Origin: Pristionchus mayeri
Lineage: Eukaryota > Nematoda > Chromadorea > Rhabditida > Neodiplogasteridae
Direction of reading: 5' to 3'
Length of the DNA: 64,000 nt
Assembly (NCBI GenBank): GCA_036245805.1
Contig: BTRK01000005.1
Span: 23,660,984 to 23,724,983 of the forward strand
Shown: piece by piece, positions 42,751 to 54,120 of the stretch
Numbering within the stretch: position 1 is the first letter of the stretch
How the letters are laid out: every line of letters starts with the position of its first letter
Made by a program: the position numbers and the translations under genes
Notes under the pieces: generated by a model
Seen by the model: the letters and a program-made list of their open reading frames with translations, nothing else
Database searches by the model: none
What the model was told of the DNA's origin: nothing

Positions 42751-44063
42751 CTCAGGCAACTCGATTTGAATCTAATTAGAAAGAATGCCACATTTGAATC
42801 TAATTAGATGATCTTTGGATCTAATTTGAATCAAATTACATTGCAAGCATCAAATCGAAGAATTTTGGATATATTTTCAATTCAATATGACTTGAATCTA
42901 ATTTGAATCTAATTGGATTCCGAAAATTTATTTGTTGCGCAATTCGATTTCATGAATATTTGTTATATTTTTTCTCAGTTTACGCTCGTTACCTACGCCT
43001 GGTTTTGTCATTGTTCTTGTTACGCTATGTTGGATAAGTGAATACTGTTAAGAATATGCGAATGGCGCGTGTTACAAATCGAGAAGTTCTCTCACTCTTG
43101 CAAAAATCGGAAGAAAAGCGATCTGCTAGTGATACAGAATGAAGGGAGTGAGAAAGGTATTTTTGATTCTCGCTTGATTTGTAAATTGGTTAACTATTGC
43201 TGCGGAAATATCACGGGTGGAATTCCACCCCTCTGCTAAAATTTCAGGGTTGACACTTCAAAGAATTCAAATTTGAACTTTGCACCTTTTCCAGAGAGTT
43301 TTTGCACCCCTTCCCACCCCTGAAATTTCCGAAGCAAATGATAATTTAATTCTAACTTTCTAAATATGTGTTCCTTTCATTTTCGTTTCGTATTGATGTG
43401 ATTTCACTTATGTATGTATTTAAAATATACTTGATATTCAACTATAAATCTTCGTTGTTATTAAATTTTATAGTTCACAATTTTTCTATGTTCGATTCGA
43501 CTTTAAACCAATTACTGTGAGAACAGAATGCGTAGTCCGTGGTGTGGTGTGCGAGAGTTATCACACTTTTTTGTATTACTCCGGGAACGCGGGAGAAAAA
43601 AAGTTCCGAGAATAATACAACAAAATGTGATAGCTCTCGCCCACCACACCACGGACTACGCATTCTGTTCTCACAGTAAGTAAACGCATTTGTGATAAAC
43701 TTCTATGTACATTGTACACTTTAAATTCAGAAACTGATGAATATAAATACTTGAATCTAATTTGGAATCATTGGGATATAATTAGATACTTTTTGAATCT
43801 ACTTAGGAGAATTTGGAATCAAATCAGACATTTTTGAATCTATTTAGGAGAAATTGGAATCTAATCAGAAGTTTTTGAATATAACTATAAGTTTTTGAAT
43901 CTAATCAGAAGTTTTTGAATCTAACTATAAGTTTTTGAATCTAATCAGAAGTTTTTGAATCTAATTAGGTATTATTTGAATCTAATTCTGCCACACTAGG
44001 TCCTAAAATTGTTCAAATTAGATTCAAATATTGCATAATTAGATTCAAATCGAATTGCCTGAG
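42751..44063. mobile_element. Element with subterminal GAATCTAATTAGA repeats
   Basis: Ends CTCAGGCAACTCGATTTGAA and TTCAAATCGAATTGCCTGAG. Many copies of GAATCTAATTAGA-type units lie near both ends, including a tandem array at about 43860-43980. Subterminal repeats are typical transposase-binding sites in hAT elements, but no 8-bp duplication was found. A smaller palindrome (43512-43679) is nested inside. Confidence 0.72.
43512..43679. mobile_element. Palindromic MITE, 168 bp
   Basis: Ends TTACTGTGAGAACAGAATGC and GCATTCTGTTCTCACAGTAA. The terminus CTGTGAGAACAG is shared with the element near 55390-56735. Confidence 0.82.
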
Positions 44064-44169
44064 GATAAACGTAAGGCTGTTGTTGTTAGGATGCCTTTAG
44101 GCTTGGACTTGGGCGTTAGGTTGGACCCTTTTTTCTCCTTATTATGGGATTCAAAAAAATCCATTTCAG

Positions 44170-45070
44170 GCATGGCTTGCATACGCTATTTCTTATGAAG
44201 ATATTTGTGGACATGGATAGGATTAACGAAGAGAGTAACTTGGAATCGTTTGTAAGTATGCCTAGTTCGCTTGCATTTTCATTCAGGATGCGATTACGAT
44301 ACCGTTCATTCGCGAGTTATCAAGCAAAGTCGAGGACAGCCAGTATCGCTGAATGGACAGCTACACGTGGATCTGTTGGGTTAGTCAATGATATGCATTT
44401 CGGTTTGAAAATTCCAAGTTCAGCCATCGCCGACAGCTGTAATATAACTTCCTACCGAAAACAGAGCCACGGGAATTCTTGTGCAAGTTTCTGCATCCTT
44501 TATTCCATGTGGGAAGTTTTTTGTAAATCACTTGGAAATGACACTTTCAGCTTCTAATGCCTAGTCAGTACAAAATGCTGTACCTTACGCATAATCGCAA
44601 GAGAAATGACAGTGACTTTACTCTTCCTCCCTCTTCGATCGATTGTATGCGTAGTAAGTCGTACATACGTAAGTTTTACGCATGCTATCTCATCCCTTTA
44701 CAGGAATATCACAATGGCTGTTCAATATGTATGTGTTAGAAGAGGGGAGTTCGCAGATGAATCGATTCAATAGAAGACCACACGATTTAAAGATCAATCA
44801 AGTTCTCTACCGAGCAGCGTAAGTTATTTCTTACATATTCTTTATTAGACAGCTTTCCTGATATTTACTCTTCCATTTGTATGAATCGTTCGAATATCGA
44901 ATCGAACGCTTTCATCCTCTCCTTTTTTCAAGTATTTTAATATCTTCTCTTTCAGTTTCACTTTCCAAACTGTCCAACTCAAGAATCTTTACTGCGTTAT
45001 CGAAGGGAATTTTGTTCAAGAATATCCAGTCGGGTTCAATCAAGAAGAGTGGCGATTCTGCCCAAGTTGA
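44170..45070 (+). CDS. Unrecognised spliced gene, 3' exons well supported
   Basis: Three phase-consistent terminal exons: 44551-44668 (LLMPSQYKMLYLTHNRKR...), 44704-44818 (ISQWLFNMYVLEEGSSQMNR...), and 44956-45070 (FTFQTVQLKNLYCVIEGNF...EEWRFCPS-stop). Acceptors are CACTTTCAG, CCTTTACAG and TCTTTCAG; donors are ATAC|GTAAGT and CAGC|GTAAGT. Upstream pieces are less certain: an exon ending ESNLESF|GTAAGT at 44251, one from 44287 reading DAITIPFIRELSSKVEDSQ, and an open frame reading SHGNSCASFCILYSMWE up to about 44514. A frame conflict near 44350 means the upstream structure is wrong or the gene is broken. The family is not recognised. Either a host gene or a transposon gene; it lies between a repeat-rich element and a LINE. 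Confidence 0.5.
44551..44668 (+). CDS. Exon of unrecognised gene (third from last)
   Basis: Acceptor GACACTTTCAG, donor CATAC|GTAAGT, 39 codons plus one base. It continues in phase into 44704-44818. Confidence 0.5.
44704..44818 (+). CDS. Exon of unrecognised gene (second from last)
   Basis: Acceptor CCCTTTACAG, donor GCAGC|GTAAGT. It encodes ISQWLFNMYVLEEGSSQMNR and a short basic tail. Confidence 0.52.
44956..45070 (+). CDS. Terminal exon of unrecognised gene
   Basis: The acceptor is TTCTCTTTCAG. The frame joins to the previous exon and reads FTFQTVQLKNLYCVIEGNFV, then FNQEEWRFCPS and TGA at 45068-45070. A second open frame here (to 45110) does not fit the splice phase. Confidence 0.5.
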
Positions 45071-45555
45071 AGAATCGAATGATGTCAATTCAATGATGAC
45101 GATTGATTAGCCTGAGATATTAATGTATTTTGACGTTTCCCTTCTATCTAATTATGTATTGTCTTCTTTATTTTAGAAAATTGTTTACTTTAGAAGATGT
45201 TATCTAATTCATGTACTTCGTTGCCTGAGGCAAAAAATTATTGTCCGTGTGTCTTACCACCGGTGCTTTATCCTGTGAAATTTTGTTCAAATATCGTCTA
45301 AAATAGACCATGATAAACTTTTATATGAAATAATCGTAAGATATACACAATAATCTCAAGAGGGGCTGACAGAGGAAAAGGGGGCGGAGCCAGACGAAAG
45401 AACGCGCAACGAATGGACAGTAAGCGCGCACGAGCGTGAGGACACGCCCACTAATGAGTTCACGAATGCGTTTTCGAGTGTGTTCCCGTTCCCTTGATCG
45501 GAAACTCACTTTCAAACTCACTAGTGAAATGCTTTTTCCGGTTCAGAGAAACTGA

Positions 45556-45867
45556 AGTCAAAATGCCGACGCTTTCAGTCCAAGTGGAGCGCATCTCAAG
45601 TCACTCCTTTACTCCTACCTATCGCAAACTGAAAGACTTGTTGTTACAACGCAGAATACACGCCCCAACCCGATTCCCCCTCATAACATGCATCCATCCT
45701 TCCACCCCCCGAACACTCTCAACAGATACGGTGCCCCTCCCCCGTCGCTCTTCAACAACCCTGTCCCCTTGAATCCCTACCAGTTCACTCATCCTAACCC
45801 ATTCCTCTCTCACGTTTGGCAATTCGGTGCCCCTTCCAACTTCGGAGTCCAGGGAAACTGGTATTGA
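45556..45867 (+). CDS. LINE ORF1, C-terminal part
   Basis: An open frame of about 103 residues, rich in Pro, Asn and Phe (RPNPIPPHN, RYGAPPPSLFNNP, FLSHVWQFGAP), ending in TGA at 45865-45867. ORF2 reading begins in another frame overlapping this stop, as in many two-ORF LINEs. No start was found; the frame is closed by TGA at 45553. Confidence 0.5.
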   Translation, partial: SQNADAFSPSGAHLKSLLYSYLSQTERLVVTTQNTRPNPIPPHNMHPSFHPPNTLNRYGAPPPSLFNNPVPLNPYQFTHPNPFLSHVWQFGAPSNFGVQGNWY

Positions 45868-48650
45868 TTCACCGGCCCAAAAATAATCACTCAGACAGAA
45901 ACTCACTTTCCTTCTCCGCCATTCTAGCCAACTGCCGCTCTATCCAAAACAAACTACAGTATCTCTCGCAAATTCTTTCAAAAAAGCATGCTATGATTTG
46001 CCTCACCGAGAGTTGGCTCTCTCCTTCTTTCCCTAACTCGCTACTCCTAGCTAGGTGACCAAGATCAGTACTATAATGTGTTCAGAAGAGACCGGAATTC
46101 TAAAGGCGGTGGCGTAGCGATTATTCTACACTCGTCCATAAGTGCAGCACAGATCGCTGATGAAACCGTACCTCAATCCCATGAATTACTTGCGGTCGAT
46201 GTAGACATAAATGGTGATCTAATTAGGATCATCTGCGCTTACCGTAGCCCCAAAGCGAGCACGATACAAACTGATTCCCTTGCAAAGTCAATTCTAGACC
46301 TTTGCTCTTGCCAGCAACCAACAATAGTGACTGGAGACTTCAATTTGCCCGATATCGACTGGTCAATCTTCCCCAACCCCCAGTCAAAACCCGTCACCCC
46401 TTCTTCTCAATCATTCATTGACCTCTGTAATTCCGCAAAACTTGCCCAATTAGTAAAAGACCCCACCAGAAAAGAAAACATCCTCGATTTAGTACTGTGT
46501 AACCATCCCAGCCTTATCACCCAAACCGAAGTGGGACCCCCTTTCGATATATCTGACCATTCAACGGTCGAATTCAAGATCACAATGAGTCATACCACTC
46601 CCGCTTTCACTCTGAGGCGTGACTACAGAAAAGCGAATTACGACCTGATTAATTCCCAATTAGCAAACATTGATTGGACAAGCGCCTTTTCTAAAATAAC
46701 AAACGTTGATCTGATGTACGATCTCTTGATTAGCGTAATTCAAAAATCATTACAAACTCATGTTCCATGGACCAAAATGAGCCTCTCTCATGGAAAACTT
46801 CCTGCTCATATCGAACGACTATTAGGAAAGCGTTTTCTAGCCTGGATCAAATCGATTAACAGCAAAGACCCGGACGATGAACGTGAATTCGAGCTTCTAA
46901 ACAAAAAGTTCCGGAAAGAGTTGCAACGGTATCACAAAACCATTGAGAAAAGGGTAATCGAAAGCGAAGACCAAAATAAGTTCTCCCGTTTTATGAAGCG
47001 CTGCGCCAATAAATCCAAGGGAGTTGAGGGACTAAAAAGAGATGATGGTACTCTGGTAATGGATGACTTAGGCAAAGCAAACTTACTTGCCGAGACTTTT
47101 GTAAGCGCTTTTACTGTTGACGATGGAAAATTACCAAATACTGGAGCCCTCCCTCAACTGGGTGCCTTCGAAGAACCCCAGTTTCTTAGGCATGAAATCT
47201 GCGCCCTAATTGAGAAATGGAAACGCTCCTCCTGTAAAACCCCTGAGAACATTGACCTCACATTCACGAAACGAATCGCCGTGCCCATTTCCGAAGCATT
47301 AGAAATAATTTTTAGGAATTCTTACCAATCTGGAACGATCCCCTCCCATTGGAGGCATTCCATAGTGACCCCTGTTAAGAAATCACCCCCATTTTCCAAT
47401 CCCCTAAACTACAGGCCTATTTCAATCACATCATTCTTTTGCCGAGTTTTTGAGCGTATTCTATGCAAATCTATTATCGCCCATTGTGAACAACTGAGCA
47501 TTTTCCCCGATGAGCAATACGGATTTCGAAAGAAACGATCGCGTGAGCTTCAAATGCTCGAAGTCCTTGAACACTGGACAACTTCAATCAGTGATGGGAA
47601 ACCAATTGACGTTATCTATTTCGACTTTGCGAAAGCTTTTGATAGAGTTTCCCATCCCAAGCTTAAACTCAAGCTTAGCAATATAGGTCTCTCCGATAAT
47701 ACAATTAGATGGATAACAGGATATCTCGCAGATAGATCATTCCAAGTGAGAGTAAAAGATGTACTCTCTACCTCAATGCCTGTAACTAGTGGCGTCCCAC
47801 AGGGCTCAGTCCTAGGCCCTTTGCTCTTTCTCATTTACACTTCCGAAATCCCCTCAGTGCAAAATCATGGAGTAGTTGCAAGAATGTATGCAGACGACAT
47901 AAAAATATATAGGTCCTTCAGGAAGGGAAATTCACCTACCCCTCTGCAAGCTGCGATTGACACTATCGTAAACTGGTCAGAAGAGTGGCAATTACCGCTT
48001 GCTGCGCATAAGTGTAACTCATTACATCTAGGTAGAGCGAATGCTAAGCGAACATACACTATAGGAACCACAACTCTTGAACAGAAAGAAAAAGTGAAAG
48101 ACCTTGGTTTCGTTATCCAGAAAAACCTTTCTTTTTCCGACCACTCTTCAACCGTATCCACTAAAGCCAAAACTGCCTGCCACACTATCCTCAGAGCACT
48201 ACGAACCAAAAATATAGAAGTACTTCTTAAAACGTACTCAATGTATATTAGACCGATTTTAGAAAGCGCTTCCTCCGTCTTCAACCCGTACCAAAGTAAA
48301 GATAAAAAGGAACTCGAGAAGGTACAAAACTACTTCACACGACGTTTATTTATGCGCTGCTTTAATCATACATGGGAAAACCCACCGCTTTCGATCGCAA
48401 CAAGAAACTAGGCATTGAGTCCCTGGAGAGGCGTAGAATGGCGATCGATATGAGAGTAGCCAATAATCTCCTTAGAGGCAAATATAGTATTTCCAACCGA
48501 AAACCACATTATTTCAAAATTTACTACACTCGAAACGGCATGAACTTCAACAACCCTGGATCGAACTTTAACTATAGACATAATAGTTTCTTTCCAAGAG
48601 CGGCAAGGCTTTTAGTAAACCAAGAGAATCAAACCAGTTCCTCTCTCTGA
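45816..48650 (+). pseudogene. LINE ORF2: AP endonuclease plus reverse transcriptase, two frameshifts
   Basis: Encodes the target-site endonuclease and reverse transcriptase used in target-primed transposition. Endonuclease: ILANCRSIQNKLQYL and ICLTESWLSP, then across a one-base frame change near 46053 DRNSKGGGVAI, VTGDFNLPDIDW and FDISDHSTV. Reverse transcriptase: NYRPISITSF, VIYFDFAKAFDRVSHPKL, SGVPQGSVLGPLLFLIY and the catalytic box MYADDIKIY. The main open frame is 46078-48411 (777 codons). A second one-base change near 48395 leads into the C-terminal part (RNKKLGIESLERRRMAID ... FFPRAARLL) ending at 48650. Two single-base indels make this copy defective unless they are sequencing errors. 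Length and motif order are typical of CR1. Confidence 0.88.
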
Positions 48651-48749
48651 GTAGATCCCCGGTCACGTATTTCATTGTTATCCACTCTTAATTTTAATCA
48701 TGTATCATCCATTTAATTTTTGTTTCACGTTATTTCGCCCAGAAATAGC

Positions 48750-48780
<31 letters not shown>

Positions 48781-48967
48781 CATGACTAACGTCGAAACGA
48801 GTTCGTATTTAATTATTCTATTTTTTTCGCATTTAATTATTATGACGCAATCGAAGAAGAATACAAACTTTAATCGACTAAGAAGACAAAATCGATCACT
48901 GCTTCTACACAAACTACGGTAGTTCGCCGCGTCAAATTCACAATAATCAGTTTAAAATCAATATCTG

Positions 48968-49072
48968 TAAATGGGGGAACTGTTCACGCGTTGTTTTCAT
49001 CTGAAAAAATCCGTTACTCGTATATGAACAACATACTAAAAAAGATCGCACGAACAGTTCCCCCATTTAAAG
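48968..49072. repeat. Small inverted-repeat element
   Basis: TAAATGGGGGAACTGTTC and GAACAGTTCCCCCATTTA face each other across about 65 bp. Confidence 0.8.
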
Positions 49073-49084
49073 ATATTCTAAATT

Positions 49085-49488
49085 AACCAAATTTACAACG
49101 GTAAAATGCTCAAGTTTCGCGGCCTCGTTCTCTAATATCTTTTATTTATATTTATTTTTATTGTGAGAACAATTTTTTGTGACTGATAATCTACTTAAAC
49201 TGAGGAAATGGAGCTTCAACACTTAATTCTGAAAACACGTATATTTTCGAACGTTTCGTGCGTTTTCATTTCTGCAACATGTCTCTTCTTGTCATGCTTG
49301 GTGTTCCTTCAATATGTGTTCATATTCATTCCAGTCAATAAAATAGTTTGAAAATCACATTATATATATTTTTTAATGTTTTAAAATGTTGACAGAATTT
49401 GGCTTGAAAAGTACGGTAGTTTGAAAGCAAAAGCGTCGGAAGGAGGCACCCATTATTCCGTACTCAAATATTCGGGCTGCCGTCCCTA
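49085..49488. mobile_element. Partial inverted copy of the hAT-like element at 452-1366
   Basis: Matches about 452-840 in reverse, ending at GGGCTGCCGTCCCTA. The other terminus is missing. Confidence 0.8.
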
Positions 49489-49914
49489 GTTCTAGAGAGT
49501 GCTCATCTTGGCGTTTCAAGCATCCTATAAAGAAGAGTGAGGCGCTACAGCTATAGACAAATGGCATGAAATTCTCCGTGGGATTTTTTGCAAAAGTGAT
49601 TTCAAAATCGGGAATCTGTCGTTTTCATGACACTATAATTAATTACGAGGGAACGAGAGAGTGCTCAGTGATAACGTGTCAGGTATATGATGATCGGTTG
49701 ATGCCTGACTACTGTTCAGAAATGTAAAAGAAAGTCTCCGTGGTATCTCAAATTGAGATTCTCAATCAATATATAGGGACAACCGCTTAAATCTAGATTA
49801 TTTTTCTCAAAAATATTTTTCAACTTCTTCTGGACAATTGAGGATGTAGAATTCATGTGAAATGTATGAAAATGCATGAAATTCTCAATTCACCTTGTAA
49901 ACAGTGCATATAGT

Positions 49915-50820
49915 TAAGAACCGCGGAGGGGTGTTAAAAATGCATTCTATATCAATTCCGCAATTCTTATCTTATGAAATCGAGGTTGCGGAATCAATTA
50001 TGAACAATAATAGTCATTGAAAAAATAATAGCACTAATAAAAATGCCTTTAAAAAATGCACAATTTACCAGAGATCTACCGTAATTTTTTGGTTGAGTTG
50101 GGGCGAATTTGTTACTTCTGAGACAATGTTATTTTCAAAAATAAATTAATGCATTTTATCATTATTAAATTTTTATTTTTTACTGTTTAATTTGACAACA
50201 TATGCGAACGATGAGCTCAAGACCAATTAATCGCGCTCTACTGCTGTGCAGCCCGAGAATCGAGCGTTTGCCCATTTTGAACTTGGACTGCTATAAACAA
50301 GTCTGCGAACGACGGACCGTCATTTTTAGCACGTGTTTAGGACGGCGGGAAGGTGCATGTGATTAAAGGTTCAAGTCAAACTGTGCACTCAGAAAAATGG
50401 AGAAAATCAAGATTAACAGACAAAAGTGACGACAGTGTCTCAAAAAGAGTCATATATCATGCTTGCGAACGAACCCCGAGCATCACTAGTACCTCTACAG
50501 AGTGCAGGGATAGTTAGCGCAATCAACTGAATAGAGCACTAAAACTGTGCACTCCGATTTAAAGAGAAAAATACAAATCATTAGAAAAATGCGAAGCGCA
50601 ATTTTCTAATAATCCATTTATTTATGTTTTACAACCACTAAATTACTTAATTCAGTTAAGATTTTGTATCTTCAGATTACGCTCTATTGATTGTACGCAA
50701 AAAGTAATTAATTAAAATAAATTAAACCTGAGAAAATAAATAAATAAAATGGTGGTGTGATGGTGTGTGTTTTCCCAATGTAAAAAATGGTGAACGGCAT
50801 AAAGGACGGAGTTCCGCGGT
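49915..50820. mobile_element. Inverted copy of the TAGGGACCGCGGA hAT-like element
   Basis: Reads as the reverse complement of 37021-37938. Its right terminus is cut after CCGCGGT by the palindrome starting at 50821, and the left terminus is altered (TTAAGAACCGCGGA). Confidence 0.82.
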
Positions 50821-51242
50821 GGGTCCATACCAAAATGTCCCCCACCTCCCTCTGGCAGTACCCTCCTCTCTCCTCAAATTTTGGAGTTTTAATTACATAA
50901 CTTAATTAATTTTGGTTAAAAAGCTTCGTTCTTTTTTGATTATTAAAGAGCTTGAGCTGTTCTATCTGTTGAATGTTGATGCCTAAGACCGCAGATTCAC
51001 AGGAACTTCGCTACACTATCAAATGCGATAATTACTACATTTGATAGCATAGCGAAGTTACTGTGAATCTGAGCTCTTAGGCATCAACATACAAAAGATA
51101 GAACAGCTCAAGCTCTTTAATAATCAAAAAAGAGCGAAGCTTTTTAACCAAAATTAATTAAGTTATGTAATTTAAACTCCAAAATTTGAGGAGAGAGGAG
51201 TGTACTGCCAGGGGGAGAGGGGGGACATTTTGGTAGGGACCC
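50821..51242. mobile_element. Palindromic element, 422 bp
   Basis: Ends GGGTCCATACCAAAATGTCC and GGACATTTTGGTAGGGACCC. Nearly the whole length pairs; centre about 51030. Confidence 0.85.
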
Positions 51243-51670
51243 GTTTTTAATGAACCGACATCTTATCTTTATTTTCATTTTATTTCATATCTATCATTTA
51301 CTGAAGAAAAATATAAATATCAGGAAACAACAAATTACAACTTAATTGCATTAATACTTAATTTATTATACTCATTTTAAAGTTCGTTAGGTTTCCGGCT
51401 CTATACGATACGTACTTAACGTACGTTACGGCACTGTGTTTTGGTGGATATTATGAAAAACCTCATTTATAAATTCATCTACATTTCTGAATATAGGTCA
51501 GGCACCTTCCCATCTTCGTATTCCTAGAAAGTCATTAGTGAACACTCTTGTTGATTCACAATTAATTATAGTGTCAAGAAAACGATAGATGACCGAGTTT
51601 CGGAAAGCATTTAAAGAAAATCTCAAATTCAGATTCTTCCCATTTTTTCCATAATTTTGCGGCTCATTCC

Positions 51671-52426
51671 TAGGGACCGCGGAGCTCCGTCCTTTCTGCC
51701 GTTCACCATTTTTTGCATTGGGAAAACTCACACACCATCACACCACCATTTTATTTATTTATTTTCTAAGGTTTAATTTATTTTAATTAATTACTTTTTG
51801 CGTACAATCAATAGAGCATCGTCTGAAGATACAAAATCTTAACTGAATTAAGTAGTTTAGTGGTTGTAAAACATAAATATATGGATTGTTAGAAAATTGC
51901 GCTTCGCATTTTTCTAATGATTTGTATTTTTCTCTTTAAATCGGAGTGCACAGTTTTAGTGCTCTATTCAGTTGATTGCGCTAACCACCCCTGCACTCTG
52001 TAGAGGTACTAGTGATGCTCGGGGTTCGTTCGCAAGCATGATATATGACTCTTTCTGAGACACTGTCGTCACTTTTGTGGATTAATCTTGATTTTCTCCA
52101 TTTTTCTGAGTGCATAGTTTGACTTGAACCTTTATTCACATGCAGCCACCTTCCCTCCGTCCTAAACACGTACTAAAAATTACGGTCCGTCGTTCGCAAA
52201 CTTGTTTATAGCAGTCCAAGTTCAAAATGGGCAAAAGCTCGATACTCCAAAAAATTACGGTAGATCTCTGGTAAAATGTGTATTTTTCAAAGGTATATTT
52301 ATTAGTGCGAATATTTTTTTCAATGACTATTATTGCTCATAATCGATTCCGCAACCTCGATTTCATAAGATAAGAATCGCGGAATTGATTCAGAATGTAT
52401 TTTTCAACACCCCTCCGCGGTCCCTA
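51671..52426. mobile_element. hAT-like element, 756 bp
   Basis: Ends TAGGGACCGCGGA and TCCGCGGTCCCTA with an exact 8-bp duplication CTCATTCC (51663-51670, 52427-52434). Differs from 37021-37938 mainly by an internal deletion of about 160 bp after GCTCGAT. Confidence 0.92.
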
Positions 52427-52434
52427 CTCATTCC

Positions 52435-53809
52435 CCTTTAAACGCTGTTAGAAACGCTAAGATGAACACTCGTTAGAACTCTTTAGAATCGAGAAACATC
52501 AAAATTCAACGTGACGATGTTTACTAATTTGTCAACAACCTTTTTGCCGGGTTTTGATTTTGTAATTCCCGGTTCGGTGGTCCCTAGAAAAAAACTCATG
52601 GAAAAGTACCAATACTGCGGTTAGTGAGCAAATTCCGCAGCGCACATTGTACAGCGCACGGACGTTTTCCAAAGCCCTATGTCGATGCTCCGGGGGCCGT
52701 GAGAGTATGTGAAATGAGGAGTGCATGACCGCGCCACTTCGCAAAAGTGGCACGCATCCTGCGTTGAAAAGCTGAATCATCTTTATAAAGCGCTTCACGG
52801 CGGACTGAAAACTGTGCAGGTGATCCTGATGTTTAAATCGAGCTGAGTATAAAATAGCTGCGTGTCAGCTATACTTTTTTAGCCACGATGTCGCACGGCA
52901 CCATTTTTGCGGATGGTCTGTTGAGAGAAAAGGTTCCCACAAGGAGCATTTTGGGGGCGGGGTTTGGCTGTTGTGTGCTCTGCTACGATGGTTATCGTTC
53001 TTTATTGTCTGAATCTTTTTTGCAGTTTTGTATTTACGGCTGCAATTTGTACCGCTGTTATCACTCGTCATAACCTCAGTACCGTAATTCTAATTGTGAA
53101 TTTGAAAATCCTACAGGAATCAGGGTGTTTTGCTCATTCTTATCGTAGTTTGTGGCTATTTTTAAAATTTCTACAAAAAGCAGGGACCTGATATGTACTG
53201 CGCAAACTGAGTATTATTTTTCGTTCTATTAGAAATGTACTGTATTCAAGGGGTCACTTTTTGAGTTGGTTATCCGCAAAAATGATGCCGTGATGTCGGG
53301 GTGCGGGTCGGTTTTTAGCCCGCCGTGGCGCTTTACCCTGCCTTTTGTTAATTTCAGATGGTGCCCTAAAATTGTTCACAATTCATTGCCACGTGGGCTT
53401 AAAACAATTATCCCTATACATAAAAAGTTGTTCATGGACGGAACACGCGCCAATTTGACATATTCGCAGCTTGCAGTGTGCAACAGTCACAGATCACAAT
53501 GTGATATAAATCCCCTTACCTGAGTATCGACTCACGCCCGTGCTAACTCATCTACTCAGGCACACCCCTACCGCGAACTGAGCAAATATGGTGTAATGGT
53601 GTGACAGTACCTTCGCAGCATTACATACGGTATTAGGCGGGCAAAAATCATTCAAAATTATTTTCTGGGTACGACTTTTTATACATGGTTGAACCCACGT
53701 GATTGCGCAATATTGCGATATTATTGTTATGATATTAAATATTGTAACGCCATTATACATTTCCTGCTAATTGTGCTTGCGTTACTGAACAATATTACTG
53801 TTTTTCCAG
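52435..53809. other. Region upstream of UTP14
   Basis: Contains a relic of the GGAGCATCGACATA hairpin family near 52680 and no convincing exon. The promoter of UTP14 should lie here, but no specific element can be named. Confidence 0.45.
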
Positions 53810-54120
53810 ATGGCAGATGCATTTAATGAGGACCTTCACAATGAATTGTTGTCAGTGATAACGTCGGGGAAAGTCACCAGCAAACAAGTGAAAGCGAATA
53901 TTGAAGAAGTTGGTTCTGGGGAGTTGCTGAATGCAATCAAAGCAAAAGTGTACGACTTTTCGTTGTTTTTCAGATGGAGATTAAGGAAAGTTTTTAGGAA
54001 GAAAAATTCTAAAAAGAAGAAATCAGATTCGTCGAGTGATGCAAAGAAAACCCTTCAAGCTCCTTTACATCGATCGGAAGTGGAAAAAATACAAAGAAGA
54101 GTTGGATTCGTTGAATTGGA
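53810..54120 (+). CDS. utp-14: UTP14 exon 1
   Basis: 103 codons plus two bases. It begins with MADAFNEDLHNELL and ends in LHRSEVEKIQRRVGFVELE. The donor is TTGGA|GTATGA. A stretch at 53948-53973 looks like a 26-nt intron but is translated, because removing it gives an early stop. Confidence 0.9.

Larger units (their letters stand above)
45556..48782 (+). mobile_element. CR1/jockey-type LINE, nearly full length, 5' end uncertain
   Basis: Carries a Pro-rich ORF1 tail, an ORF2 with endonuclease and reverse transcriptase domains, a short 3'UTR and a terminal (TA)n run (about 48755-48782). A microsatellite 3' end instead of poly(A) fits CR1-type elements. The 5' boundary lies within 45360-45556 and could not be fixed. 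Confidence 0.85.

Noticed and set aside
44287..44557. Cysteine-protease reading of the SHGNSCASFC stretch
   Set aside because: Only a loose resemblance to Ulp-like active-site surroundings; the matching His and Asp context cannot be shown.
53948..53973. GTGTACG...TTTTTCAG, looks like a 26-nt intron in UTP14 exon 1
   Set aside because: Too short for a nematode intron; removing it gives a stop after a few codons, while reading through joins the conserved LHRSEVEKIQR block in frame.
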